Source: Theristus sp. LFF4_11 (Eukaryota; Nematoda; Chromadorea; Monhysterida; Xyalidae). Taken from it: a stretch of DNA of 31,132 nt. The position numbers were made by a program, and so were the translations under genes. Under the pieces are notes generated by a model. It made no database searches. It was not told the DNA's origin and saw only the letters and a list, made by a program, of their open reading frames with translations. Position 1 is the stretch's first letter. Each line of letters starts with the position of its first letter. Shown here piece after piece: positions 10,801 to 21,000 of this stretch. The DNA is taken from assembly GCA_030248135.1 (NCBI GenBank), contig JASANC010000141.1, forward strand, positions 1 through 31,132, given 5' to 3'.

Positions 10801-11482
10801 ACAGGCGCATCAGCAGCCGCGTCCCGCGCATCAGCAGCCGCATCAACTGCAACACAATCAACAACAACAACAACATCAACACCGACAAACGCAACAGGCG
10901 CAGCAACAACAACAGCAGAGGCAACAACAACAGCAGAGGCAACAACAACAGTTGCAGCAGCAACAACAACGCCAACAACAACAACAACAACAACAACAAC
11001 ACGCTCAACAGCAACAAAGACAGCAGCAACACGCACAGCAACATCAGCAGCCACAGCAGAATCAGGCGGCGAACGCGCAGCAGTTGCTGCAGCAGAATCT
11101 GCTGTCGAGCATCTACGGCGCAGGGCAGCAGGCGTCCGCACAGACGACGAATGCTGCCGCGAACCCGTTGGACTACTTGAACTACTTTCAGCAAGCGCCT
11201 GCGGCCGCTGGCTACGACCAGCTGCAGAGAGCCATGCAACAGCAGGTGGCTGCGGGCAGCTGGCCGGGGGGCCTCTATGACGCGCTCGCTGCACCGTATC
11301 TGCAACAGGCCACACAACAGCAGCAGCAACCGCAACAGCAGCAACAGCCACAAACACAACAACAACAACAGAACACTGCGTTTCGAACGCCAACGTCGAC
11401 GCAACAGAGTGCGCTGCCGCAAGACTTCTACAACAATTATTTCGCGGCTGGCGGCAATTACGGCAGTCAACAGAACTTCTGA
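7830..11482 (+). CDS. tdg: Thymine DNA glycosylase with long Gln-rich C-terminal extension
   Basis: Nine exons: 7830-7939, 8017-8069, 8186-8250, 8423-8492, 8674-8806, 9089-9171, 9347-10003, 10242-10501, 10601-11482; all phases close, giving 770 residues. TDG is the uracil-DNA-glycosylase-superfamily enzyme that excises T or U opposite G, and formyl- or carboxylcytosine, in base-excision repair and DNA demethylation. Seen: LPDYLQPNLDIVVVGINPG, whose Asn80 corresponds to the catalytic Asn140 of human TDG; GHHY and NNHFW (His91, Asn97); GIGLTNVAERTT; and STSARCAQWP, with the intercalating Arg209 corresponding to human Arg275. The catalytic domain spans about residues 60-240. Two VKTE motifs (Lys347, Lys377) fit the SUMO consensus; human TDG is sumoylated just after its catalytic domain. 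Residues about 520-770 are dominated by Gln (CAA/CAG) with an Ala/Tyr-containing patch between, so the protein is nearly twice the 410 residues of human TDG. Odd point: the residue matching human Ala145 is Ser85. The last exon has an unbroken frame and a good acceptor, so the tail is probably genuinely coding. Confidence 0.95.
10738..11085 (+). repeat. CAA/CAG-rich microsatellite encoding polyglutamine in TDG
   Basis: Mixed CAA and CAG repeats with CAC, CGA and CAT interruptions, all in frame in TDG exon 9. The code switches between CAA and CAG rather than running as a pure array, as in coding polyQ tracts that are kept. A second shorter Q-rich block lies at about 11300-11375. Long antisense leucine/valine-rich frames here are shadows. 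Confidence 0.9.
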
Positions 11483-11981
11483 GCAGCAATTGTGCTTGAA
11501 ACGTAGGACATGCGATGTTGAGTTGTTGATGCATAGTGCAAAGTGGCTATCAGTAGGTGTGCTTGGATTGTTGGATTGATCGGTTCATGTTCTGCTCTGA
11601 GTTTTTCCTCTGTCATGTGCAATTCCTACGATCCGTTTGACTTGTGACTTCCTACTTATCTAAGGCAAAAAATGCATTTCTGTGCCCTCTTTATTTGCAC
11701 CTGCTTCTCTGTTTGCAAACGTTTTTTGGTTGGGGGAAAATTGCTGTTGCAACTCGCAACTAATCTTTTATGCAATGCACGACAGTGCTTGGTGAAGTCC
11801 TTGTCTGATGACCGTGCATCTTCGTTGTTTTTTCCAGAGTCGTTTAGTCCAACACAAACACACAGGCACACTCACCACATGTCGCACATGGTGTTTTTAT
11901 GCCGGTGTGTTTGTGGAGGACCACCAAATTGAGAGCGCTATGATGAGGGTGTGTTCAATTGCGACCCTCTAATTGTAGTCT
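11483..11981. other. TDG 3' flank
   Basis: Probable 3' untranslated region and downstream flank. No canonical AATAAA was found close to the stop codon. Nothing else is recognised. Confidence 0.5.
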
Positions 11982-12474
11982 GAAGAGTTGTTGTCCGCTC
12001 ATTGCGGCCCGTTCGATTCTGACCTGACAAATTCCGTCCCGGACAGTTCTGACCCAGCGGCTGTTCCCCAGCAACAACAATAGCAAACCACCTGCAGTGA
12101 TTTTTCGTATCTGTGGTAAATCCAAAAATTACCACAATATATAAATACTGGGCTAAACAACAAAGTTCTTTTTAATTCAGGTTTTCCGACGTGATTTTAT
12201 ATAAAAGGCTTGTCTTAGGAGACCGAAAGCAATTTTGCTTAGCTTTAGGATTGCATTTTGTTTGATAAAAGTATTGGTTTTTTTTCGAGAGTATTGGTAT
12301 TTTTGCAGTCATTTTTATATGTGCGACTTGCGATAATAGATTTAATAGAATTTGCGAAAAAAGTCGCCCCACCAAGCAGTCTATTGTTCGCGCAGTTAAA
12401 AAATTACCTGACCGGCCGGAATCGTCCGGTCCTGATGCTTCGAACGGGCCGCAATTAGCTGGCCGAAACTCTTC
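11982..12474. mobile_element. Probable MITE with imperfect long inverted repeats
   Basis: The left end reads GAAGAGTT followed by ATTGCGGCCCGTTCGA (12001-12016). The right end carries the inverse, TCGAACGGGCCGCAAT (12439-12454) then AACTCTTC (12467-12474). The span is about 493 bp, with further weaker similarity inside. No coding sequence was recognised and no target duplication could be assigned with confidence. It lies in the TDG-MED4 intergenic region. Confidence 0.55.
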
Positions 12475-14282
12475 GGCACTTTGTTCAGACTTCGTCTATA
12501 CGATTAAGCGGTGATCCTCGGTGTGGCAGTCAAACGTGTTTTTGTGTCCCCTACCAAGTGTTTTGTTCTTGGTTGCTGACTGTGACTTGATTTTTCTCCT
12601 GTGCTGTTTTCTTCGGCTAGCAATTCTGGAACAACAACAGCTGATAAGTCTTGGATGTTTTTTGTGTTGAACGTATTGTTTGCCCTACACCACTTGGTCC
12701 TGATTTTTCATTTTCTAACCTGAGTCATGGCTAGGGCGCCCACAACTCCAACTGAGTGTCCAGGATTCAGGATTTCCGTCTTAAAAGTATGCAAGCAGTT
12801 TTATTTTCAATACAACAAGTATGCTCTCAGGCTGTTTTCGTAAATCTTTTTTTATATTTCCGCGAGCACTTCGTTCCGAACAGCTGTTTTGGTTTTACTT
12901 GTATTTTTTCCTTTTGAATTGAAAACAAAAACAACCTGATGAACGACGCAGTGAAGTCCCCGATTTAAAAAACTCACAGCAACTTAAACATAACATTAGA
13001 ACCGTCTTGTTTTTTACTCTCAGGGTTGATTTGTTTCTGTCTGCATTTTCGCCCGATTTCTAATACTTCTCACAAATTGTGTATTCTCTTTGGTTCAAAA
13101 GCTACCCGAAATGCGTGCAGCTAGTGTTTCTATTCTACCTTCTTTTTACCATATTGTCTGTTGGAAATAGTTCAGCTTAGCGGTTGTCCTGCTTTGTTGT
13201 TTCTGTTGATTTCAGAACTTCACTTTTCTTCATGCTAATATTTCTCTGTCACTTTCTTTTTGCACCAGCAGCATCGTTTTTGTGTTATTTTTGTGGAACA
13301 TGCGATTTATAGTGTCACCATCTAGTCGGCCAACAATTACCTTATCAAATACCGGCATCGTAATCTTGTTCTCGTAAAAATAATTGGTCGTTTGTTTTTT
13401 TTGCTGTTTTTGCTGCTACTTTATTTTAAAATCATGGGCAATCGCAGAAATTGATAAGGAACGAATTATATGTCCATGTCTAGGGCCGCTACTTTTATGT
13501 TCACTTCTAGCTGCTTTCTAATTGATCACATTATTTGAATTGAACAAACATTTATACCACAAACATTTGTGCTGATTTGTTGTATGTAACCGTTAAAGAA
13601 AGACTATTTTGTTTGGTACCGGTTTAGGCCCATTCACAAGTTCAGTGATCTGTCGCTAGTGAAAAAATGCCCGTTTGCTTTGAATACTGGCGTTAAGTAT
13701 GCGACGGCTTCAGCAAAATTGCCAGCATGCGCTCATTTATTTTTTTTTATCGCCGTCAGTGATTTACCGTGGCAATCTTGTCGCAGCGACAACTCACTGA
13801 ATACAACAATGGGCGTTTTTTATTTTTGTTGTTTTCCTCTATGCTAAATGCATCACGAAACAAGTGCGCAAAATCAGGTCCTAATATTCAAGTTTAGTTC
13901 TTGGTCTCTCTGTCTGTATGCTCGCAACGATTTTGTATGTTGTTTTTTTCGTTGTCAAAAATACGTGTAATAAATAATGTTTTCTATTTATAATCATGCG
14001 GATGCGCGAGCGAGCGTCAGCGAGCGGACAGCGCATCACGCATTATATGAGCCGTTATCCTCTCGCGCGCGTTTTTCAAATTTGCTCGCTTCCTCCAGCG
14101 AGCATAGTATAAGCCACAAACTTGGTTCTGTGCACACGAAACGAACACCCAAAGTTGTGCTTGGAGCCGCGAAAAAATTTTTATCCGACTACTTTTCATA
14201 CGCTGTAGACACGAAAAACCTATTCTGAAAACAGTGTTACTTATTTTTCTATCTCTTTTTTTTTTCTGGTATGTAATCAACA
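12475..14282. other. Intergenic, nothing recognised
   Basis: AT-rich sequence with many T runs. Open frames are short and do not resemble a known family. No RNA gene or repeat is evident. Confidence 0.5.
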
Positions 14283-14848
14283 TGTGTTCGCGCTTTCAGT
14301 TTTTACCTGCGACACGTTCACAGTCTAGCAAGAATGTTTCCTGGGGTAATTTCATCCGTAGATTTGGAAAAATGGGTTAATTTTTTGCCCCGACCACTTT
14401 TTTGGGTAAAAATTTGGGCATTTTTGAAAGTTCGCAGCGTTTTCACCGGGTTTCAAGTGTTCGCCCTTTCCATTTTTAGCTGGGACACTTTCACAGTTGA
14501 AGAAAAATGTTTCCTAGGGTAATTTCATCCGTAGATTTGGAAAAATGAGTTAATTTTTTGCCCCGACCCCTTTTTGGGGTAAAAATTGGGCTTTTTTGAA
14601 AGTTCGCAGGGTTGTCACCTGGTTTTAAGTGTTCGCCCTTTCAATTTTTAGCTGGGACACTTTCACAGTTGAACAAGAATTTTTCCTCGGGTAAATTCAT
14701 CCGTAGATTTTGAAAATTTTGTTTATTTTTTGCCCGGGCATTTTTTGGGTCAAAATTGTGCATTTTTTGAAAATTCGTAGCATTTTGACTGGGTATCATT
14801 TTTTCAGTCTTACAAATTTTGTCTGAGCTACGAAAAATAGCAGAAATG
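14283..14848. repeat. Three-copy ~172-bp direct repeat
   Basis: The anchor GGTAATTTCATCC recurs at about 14346, 14519 and (as a variant) 14691, giving periods of 173 and 172 bp. Units share a TTCGCCCTTTC / TTTTAGCTGGGACAC segment. The phrase GTTTCC.GGGTAATT.CA also occurs in the neighbouring 149-bp array, so the two repeats may share an origin. Confidence 0.85.
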
Positions 14849-16190
14849 TTTAGTCCGTAGGAATTCAATACGCTGATCACGGATTTTGGGATAGTTTTCT
14901 TACGTGAGCAACTCTAGATGCTGAATCGTGACGATTTCGGGCGAATCGGCCGTGGAAGTTGGCGAAATCGGTCCAGAAACGAAAAACATGAAAAGGGTGT
15001 TTTCCAGGGTAATTCAATGCGCTGATCACGAATTTTGGGTTAGTTTTCTTACGCGAGCAACTCTAGATGCTGAATCGTGACGATTTCGGGCGAATCGGCC
15101 GTGGAAATTGGCGAAATCGGTCCAGAAACGAAAAACAAGAAAAGGGTGTTTTCCAGGGTAATTCAATGCGCTGATCACGAATTTTGGGTTAGTTTTCTTA
15201 CGTGAGCAACTCTAGATGCTGAATCGTGACGATTTCGGGCGAATCGGCCGTGGAAGTTGGCGAAATCGGTCCAGAAACGAAAAACAAGAAAAGGGTGTTT
15301 TCCAGGGTAATTCAATGCGCTGATCACGAATTTTGGGTTAGTTTTCTTACGTGAGCAACTCTAGACGCTGAATCGTGACGATTTCGGGCGAATCGGGCGT
15401 GGAAGTTGGCGAAATCGGTCCAGAAACGAAAAACAAGAAAAGCGTGTTTTCCAGGGTAATTCAATGCGCTGATCACGGATTTTGGGTTAGTTTTCTTACG
15501 TGAGCAACTCTAGATGCTGAATCGTAACGATTTCGGGCGAATCGGCCGTGGAAGTTGGCGAAATCGGTCCAGAAACGAAAAACAAGAAAAGGGTGTTTTC
15601 CAGGGTAATTCAATGCGCTGATCACGAATTTTGGGTTAGTTTTCTTACGTGAGCAACTCTAGATGCTGAATCGTGACGATTTCGGGCGAATCGGCCGTGG
15701 AAGTTGGCGAAATTGGTCCAGGAACGAAAAACAAGAAACGGGTGTTTTCCAGGGTAATTCAATCCGCTGATCACAAATTTTGGGTTAGTTTTCTTACGTG
15801 AGCAACTTTAGATACTGAATCGTGACGATTTCGGGCGAATCGGCCGTGGAAATTGGCGAAATCGGTCCAGAAATGAAAAACGAGAAAACGGTTTTTCCAG
15901 GGTAATTCAATGTGCTGATCACGGATTTTGGGTTAGTTTTCTTGTATGAGCAACTCTAGATACTGAATCGTGACGATTTATGGTGAATCGGCCGTGGAAT
16001 TTAGCGAAACCGGTCCAGAAATGAAAAACAAGAAAACGGTGTTTTCCATGGTAATTCATTACGCCGATCACGGCTTTTGGGTCAGTTTTTCTTTTGTGAG
16101 CGATTCTAGGTACTGAATCGTGACGATTTTGGGGAATCGGCCGTAGAAATGGCATAGGAGAAATCGGCCTAAAAACGAAAAATGAAAAAC
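14849..16190. repeat. 149-bp tandem repeat array, about nine units
   Basis: The anchor CCAGGGTAATTCAATGCG recurs at 15004, 15153, 15302, 15451, 15600 and 15749, exactly 149 bp apart, then about 15897 and 16046 with more divergence. Central units are nearly identical, whereas the first and last one or two have drifted, as expected from unequal exchange. Every unit carries GCTGATCACG and ACGATTTCGGGCGAATCGG. No coding frame is kept. Confidence 0.95.
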
Positions 16191-16276
16191 CTGAGTTGTC
16201 CGGGGTTTAGAAGAATGTGTGACCAACGAATTGTGATTTTGGTCCGACCTTCGGGGCTTATGTAAAAGTCAGAATA

Positions 16277-17309
16277 TTATCTAAAAATGCGTGAGACGCA
16301 TATAAAAGGAGGAATATGGCCTTGTGTAAGCAGTGAAAGACTTGGCTCGACAACGCTTTTCAAGTATCTGATGTGGTACACACGGATACAAGTACATAAG
16401 GGTCATATTTTTGCGCCGCGTTTGTTTGTTTTTTTTGAAGCACGCCCCCCCACCGATTCCGGAAACCCGAAGGTACCAAACTCCGGTGGGATTGGGGAAT
16501 GGACGGCTCACCATCCCGTGGAACCAATACCCTCGGCATGTGAGGGGGGCAGCCTCTAAGCCCCGCTCTGTCCTGGGGGCACCAGTGATCTTAGCCCGAT
16601 TTCGGTTTCGGTGGCCTGCGGTCGCTATATCCCCGGAGGGCAGCGAATCCGAAAGTTTTCGTTTTCGTTTTCGTTTTGCTGAAAAGCGTAAAACTTTGAA
16701 GTTATTTTTTAATTGTTCTCTTCGATTTAATCTAAAATCACGCCATGTGCGAAATTCTGTAAATTCTGTGCAAAAACAGAAAAATTAGAGATTGCAAAAC
16801 ATTGTTGCATGTAGCTTTTTCGTTGTTGTTAACGTACGCACCGCTGTGTACACACCAGCACCAGTGACAAAAAGGAGTTGTCTTCCGTTGATTTTCACCT
16901 TTTTTTACCGGTGTCACCTTCAACTAGTGTGGCAGGATAAACCGTCTGTCCCGTGAGTCATTGCCTTTGCCACAGGAGACCTTGCGTTCCGCAATGCTTC
17001 TGCGATACAATTTGTCCTGAACAAACCAGTGTCAGCGAGCTAAAGTCTGATTGTTATTTTAGTAGTTTTAGTGGTCGCTAAATGCCCGAAATCCGCAAAT
17101 GTGAAAGGTCATTTGTCTACAATACAAAGTACGAGGGTTGCCATGTGCAACCGAAATCATAAATAAACGGCGCAAAAATATGACTCTTATGTACTTGTAT
17201 CCGTGTGTACCACATCAGATACTTGAAAAGCGTTGTCGAGCCAAGTCTTTCACTGCTTACACAAGGCCATATTCCTCCTTTTATATGCGTCTCACGCATT
17301 TTTAGATAA
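16277..17309. mobile_element. Transposon-like element with ~142-bp terminal inverted repeats
   Basis: The left arm 16277-16418 and right arm 17168-17309 are near-perfect inverted copies. They begin TTATCTAAAAATGCGTGAG and end CTCACGCATTTTTAGATAA. The total is about 1,033 bp with an internal 750 bp that contains no recognised transposase. If the true ends are TCTAAAAATG, both sides are flanked by TA, which would fit a Tc1/mariner-type insertion, but this is not certain. Open frames within the arms are repeat shadows. Confidence 0.8.
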
Positions 17310-18034
17310 TTATCCTTGAGTTTGTAATTTTACATTATTTCAAGTTTACATTATTCGTTTTTGTTTTGCGTTTTGGTTGATCCAGCTTACCTTAGAACCA
17401 ACCAATTTAGTGGCAATCATTTTTTGTTGATCTTCCATTGAGAACCTCTTCTACAGAAATAAGACTCCGAAAACGTACAGAAACACACAATGGCATTATT
17501 TCAGCTTTTTATTTGGTGTTTTTCTTGTTTAAAACAGTTGTCATTTGATAAAAAGCTGTTTGTCAGTTGATATTGACTGAATGATTATCCTGAAGTAATT
17601 TCACATTCGATCAATAATATTTTGTTCATTGCAACGATATTGTTGCGTTGCACAGCGCTGGTATGACTTGTGTGTGCGACCGTTCAAATTGTCACACACA
17701 TCAACAAACCTGTGTAAATTGTTGTCGACGGAATGATATCGATCATAATCTGTTATTGAGTGTTTTGTGTCCGCGTATGTGTTGCTCGTTTTGTGCGTTT
17801 GCTTTTGTGTTTTTAATAAAAACTGAGTAAAACTACCACTGAGATTTGTTGGGCTGGTTGTTTTGCGCCGTTGGTTGGTATGAATGCTATCGTACTTCTC
17901 ATCAAAAAAGCGATATATCTGACTGGAAAGCGGAAAGCTTGAGGCGTGATCTGATCACAAATTTGAGACAAATGCCGCTTCAAACGTGACAAAACCGAAT
18001 ATGAGCTCGTTTTTTGACAGCACCAACAAAGTAG
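17310..18034. other. Presumed MED4 upstream region
   Basis: AT-rich, with no gene recognised. A possible splice acceptor TTTTTTGACAG (18010-18020) lies 14 bases before the MED4 start codon and could be a trans-splice site or the end of a leader intron. Confidence 0.4.
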
Positions 18035-21000
18035 ATGGAAGAGCGAACACTGAAGGAGCAGCTGAACGACACGTTGGACGATGTACAGGGTGTGCTGCTG
18101 CAGTTGGCGGCTGCGGTCAGTGTGGACAAGGACAAGCGCCGGAGACTGGCGGCCGGTACAACTGAGCTCGCCGACATGACGCAGTTGCTCCTGGTGAAAC
18201 AGCAGCAGCTGCTGGCGCAGATTGACACTGGTCAGTGCCCTTTGCTGGACAAAAAGACTGTGGTAGTGGTAATCCTGTGATTGTCCCGAGTCGCGCTTGA
18301 CGAACTTGCCAGTTGCTTGTATTTTTTTGCTCCGCTTTGGTTGATATTAGGGATGGAGCCGGTTCCGGTCCGGATTCCGGCGCCTAAAATTGGATCCGGA
18401 TCCGGTCCGGATTCCGGCGCAATTTTGCCGGATCCGGCCGGAATGGCCGAGACCCGCGAATTAACCAGTTGATTCCTCCGTTTCGGAGCTGTTCAATGGT
18501 TTGACAAATTTGTTTCGGTGCTTTGTTGGTTTTGTTGTTGTGCATTTGGCATGTGATCAGTGAGCGTTTCTTTAGTTTAGTGTTCTGTTCAATGGTAAAT
18601 GGTTCACTGCTTTTGTCTTGAGTGGTAAACTTATGTGCAGCAACGTCCACTTTAAAAAACGTGGCTGCCAGCTTTTGGCCGACGTTGTTGATGAACAATA
18701 GCAGGTTTTTTTAAAATCAGCCATCTTCGTTGGTCATATTCAGTTAGCTGTCAAACAGTTGCTTTTTTGTGAGCCCCAGAACACCAGCGATTTTAGCGAC
18801 GTGCGTTACCGTGGGTGTGCGGGGGTGCCGTGATCCCCTAAAACCCGATAGACCCCCCCAACGACGAATCCACGAGACGACGAATCCATTTCAACGGTGT
18901 TGCCCGCCGTTTGCGCACTGAAGCAGCGCATCGAACAAGTCGATGCGAGTGGCATTGGTACGACGAAAGAAACGCTGCTGACCAGCATCGACACACGCTT
19001 CCGTGCGCTTTTCCAACAAATCCAACGAATCCAACATCATGGCCACGTACGTTGATCCGCGATTCAAGAATACTGCAGTCGTCTTCGAAAATGAAGGCGC
19101 GATTCGTTGTGACTACTTCACATTGCAAAGAAAATCTTGAAACGACCGGAGACGCCCACAAACTGCGACGATACATCCGAGATCGCAAACAACGACGATG
19201 ACGAAAGTGAACGCGAGCCCGAGCCAAAAAAGAAATCGACTGGCCTCTACGGAGGCATCGAGTTTCACGTTGCGCGACCGCGCAACCAGTCAGGCGAATG
19301 CAGTCTCGAAGACGAAATGAATATGTACGAGTCGGATGATTTTATCGACGAACCGGACAAAAGTGATCTAATGCTGGACTTGTGGCGGCTGAACTTGTCT
19401 AAATACCCCAAACTATCGACAATCGCGCGCAGATACCTGGCACCGCTACCAACAAGCGTGGCAAGCGAACGAATGTTCTCTGAAGCCAGGCAGGTGTTTG
19501 TGTACCGCCGATCTCGTCTGTCAACTCAGAACGCCGAAAAGGTCATGTTTCTGAATGGAATGTTGCCAGCACTTGATTATCCCTATGCGATGTGAATTTT
19601 GTCAATTGTTGTTGTTGTAATTTTTGGTTGGTTCATGTGCTGTGTCTTGCTGACTTTGTTTCTGTGTCTGTGCTGTTTTATGCTGAAAATGTGATGAAGA
19701 AGCGACGAAATGTGCGTCGATGTTTTTTAGACATAAAAAGGCCATTCCGGTCCGGATTCCGGCAATTTTTGCCGGATCCGGCCCGGCCGGAATGGGCTTT
19801 TGCCGGATCCGGCCCGGATTCCGGCAAATTTGCCGGATCCATCCCTAGTTGATATATTCATAAATATTGTATATTGTCACCCAAATTTGTTTTCAGCGGA
19901 CGAGTACGCAAAGCGGCACCGGATCATTGAACGGCTGAAAAGCGAGGTGCAAAAGCGTGACGCGCACATCGACACCATGCACGAGGCGCTCAAGGACGCT
20001 GAACGCACTCTCGTTTGTGAATTTTGGGCATGAAAGATGGGCAAAACTTGCAGATAATCATGTGAAACAGGAAAAACACAACTAAAAAGCCCGCGAAAAG
20101 TGTCGCACCAGCAATCGGCCGAGTTGAGTAAAGCGGCGCCACAAATCACAAATGCTGACAGTCAGCTGCTTTTCAACGACGGCATCTTCTAGTAAACGCA
20201 GATACATTTAACAAGGCGCCCTAACATTTGCAGACCACTTCGATCTTTCAAGCAAACGAGAAACTGAAGTCGGTACGCCAGGCGGAGGCGCGTCCGGTGA
20301 AGCCGGATGAGCTGATGAAACTCGCGCACCGGATCAGCAGGACGAACGCTGTGGCGGCGCCGCTCACTTGGAAACAGGTGACACGCGGCAGTCTGGGCGT
20401 GCCTGATGATGACAGCTGGAAAACAAACCAATGCACTGGTTACTCGATCTGGCATGCTGGTCTCATACATGTTGTTGTTGTTGTTTGTTGCCGTGCTGCT
20501 GCTGATTATTGTTCCGTCGGCAGACGCAGCGCCTTCGCGACCTGTGCTGGCCGGTCCCACAGGTCTCGTGCGACGACGTCGTCTCATACATGTTGTTGTT
20601 GTTCGTCGCCCAGATGTCGTATTGCTCCGGTCCGTAGCTAGACCGAGGAAGCGTGCAGCATTGACATCGGTTAGGTTGTTGCGCACACGACACGAGAATA
20701 GGTGGTTCACGTCGTGTGGTGTTCACATGCATCGCTGATAGAATCGCACAGACAACAACACTCCCGCGCCACGGTGTGCTGTGGTGCATGTTACCGCAAA
20801 TGTGCACACCACAATACAACTGGAACTTGAAACCAACTGACTCATGAATGTGGTCCGTGCAGCTCACAAAGTCACGTCGTTCCAGGGTGACCCGGAGCGT
20901 CCATTTCCGACGGACGTCGAGATGCGCCAGGGCTGGCTGAGCGATCAAACAGCGACGATGCCGCAATGGAAGGCGCCGTCGACTCTGCCGCCTGGCACGC

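Noticed and set aside
10482..11534. 350-residue antisense frame rich in Val, Ala and Ser
   Set aside because: It is the shadow of the CAA/CAG-rich TDG exon on the opposite strand; the sense frame continues a recognised gene with in-phase splice joints.
14849..16190. Possible CRISPR-like array
   Set aside because: The units are contiguous 149-bp tandem repeats without unique spacers, in animal DNA.
20406..20738. Frame in MED4 intron 3 with a signal-peptide-like start (MLVSYMLLLLFVAVLLLIIV)
   Set aside because: The hydrophobic run is encoded largely by a TTG/GTT microsatellite, it lies within an intron on the same strand, and the rest has no family resemblance.
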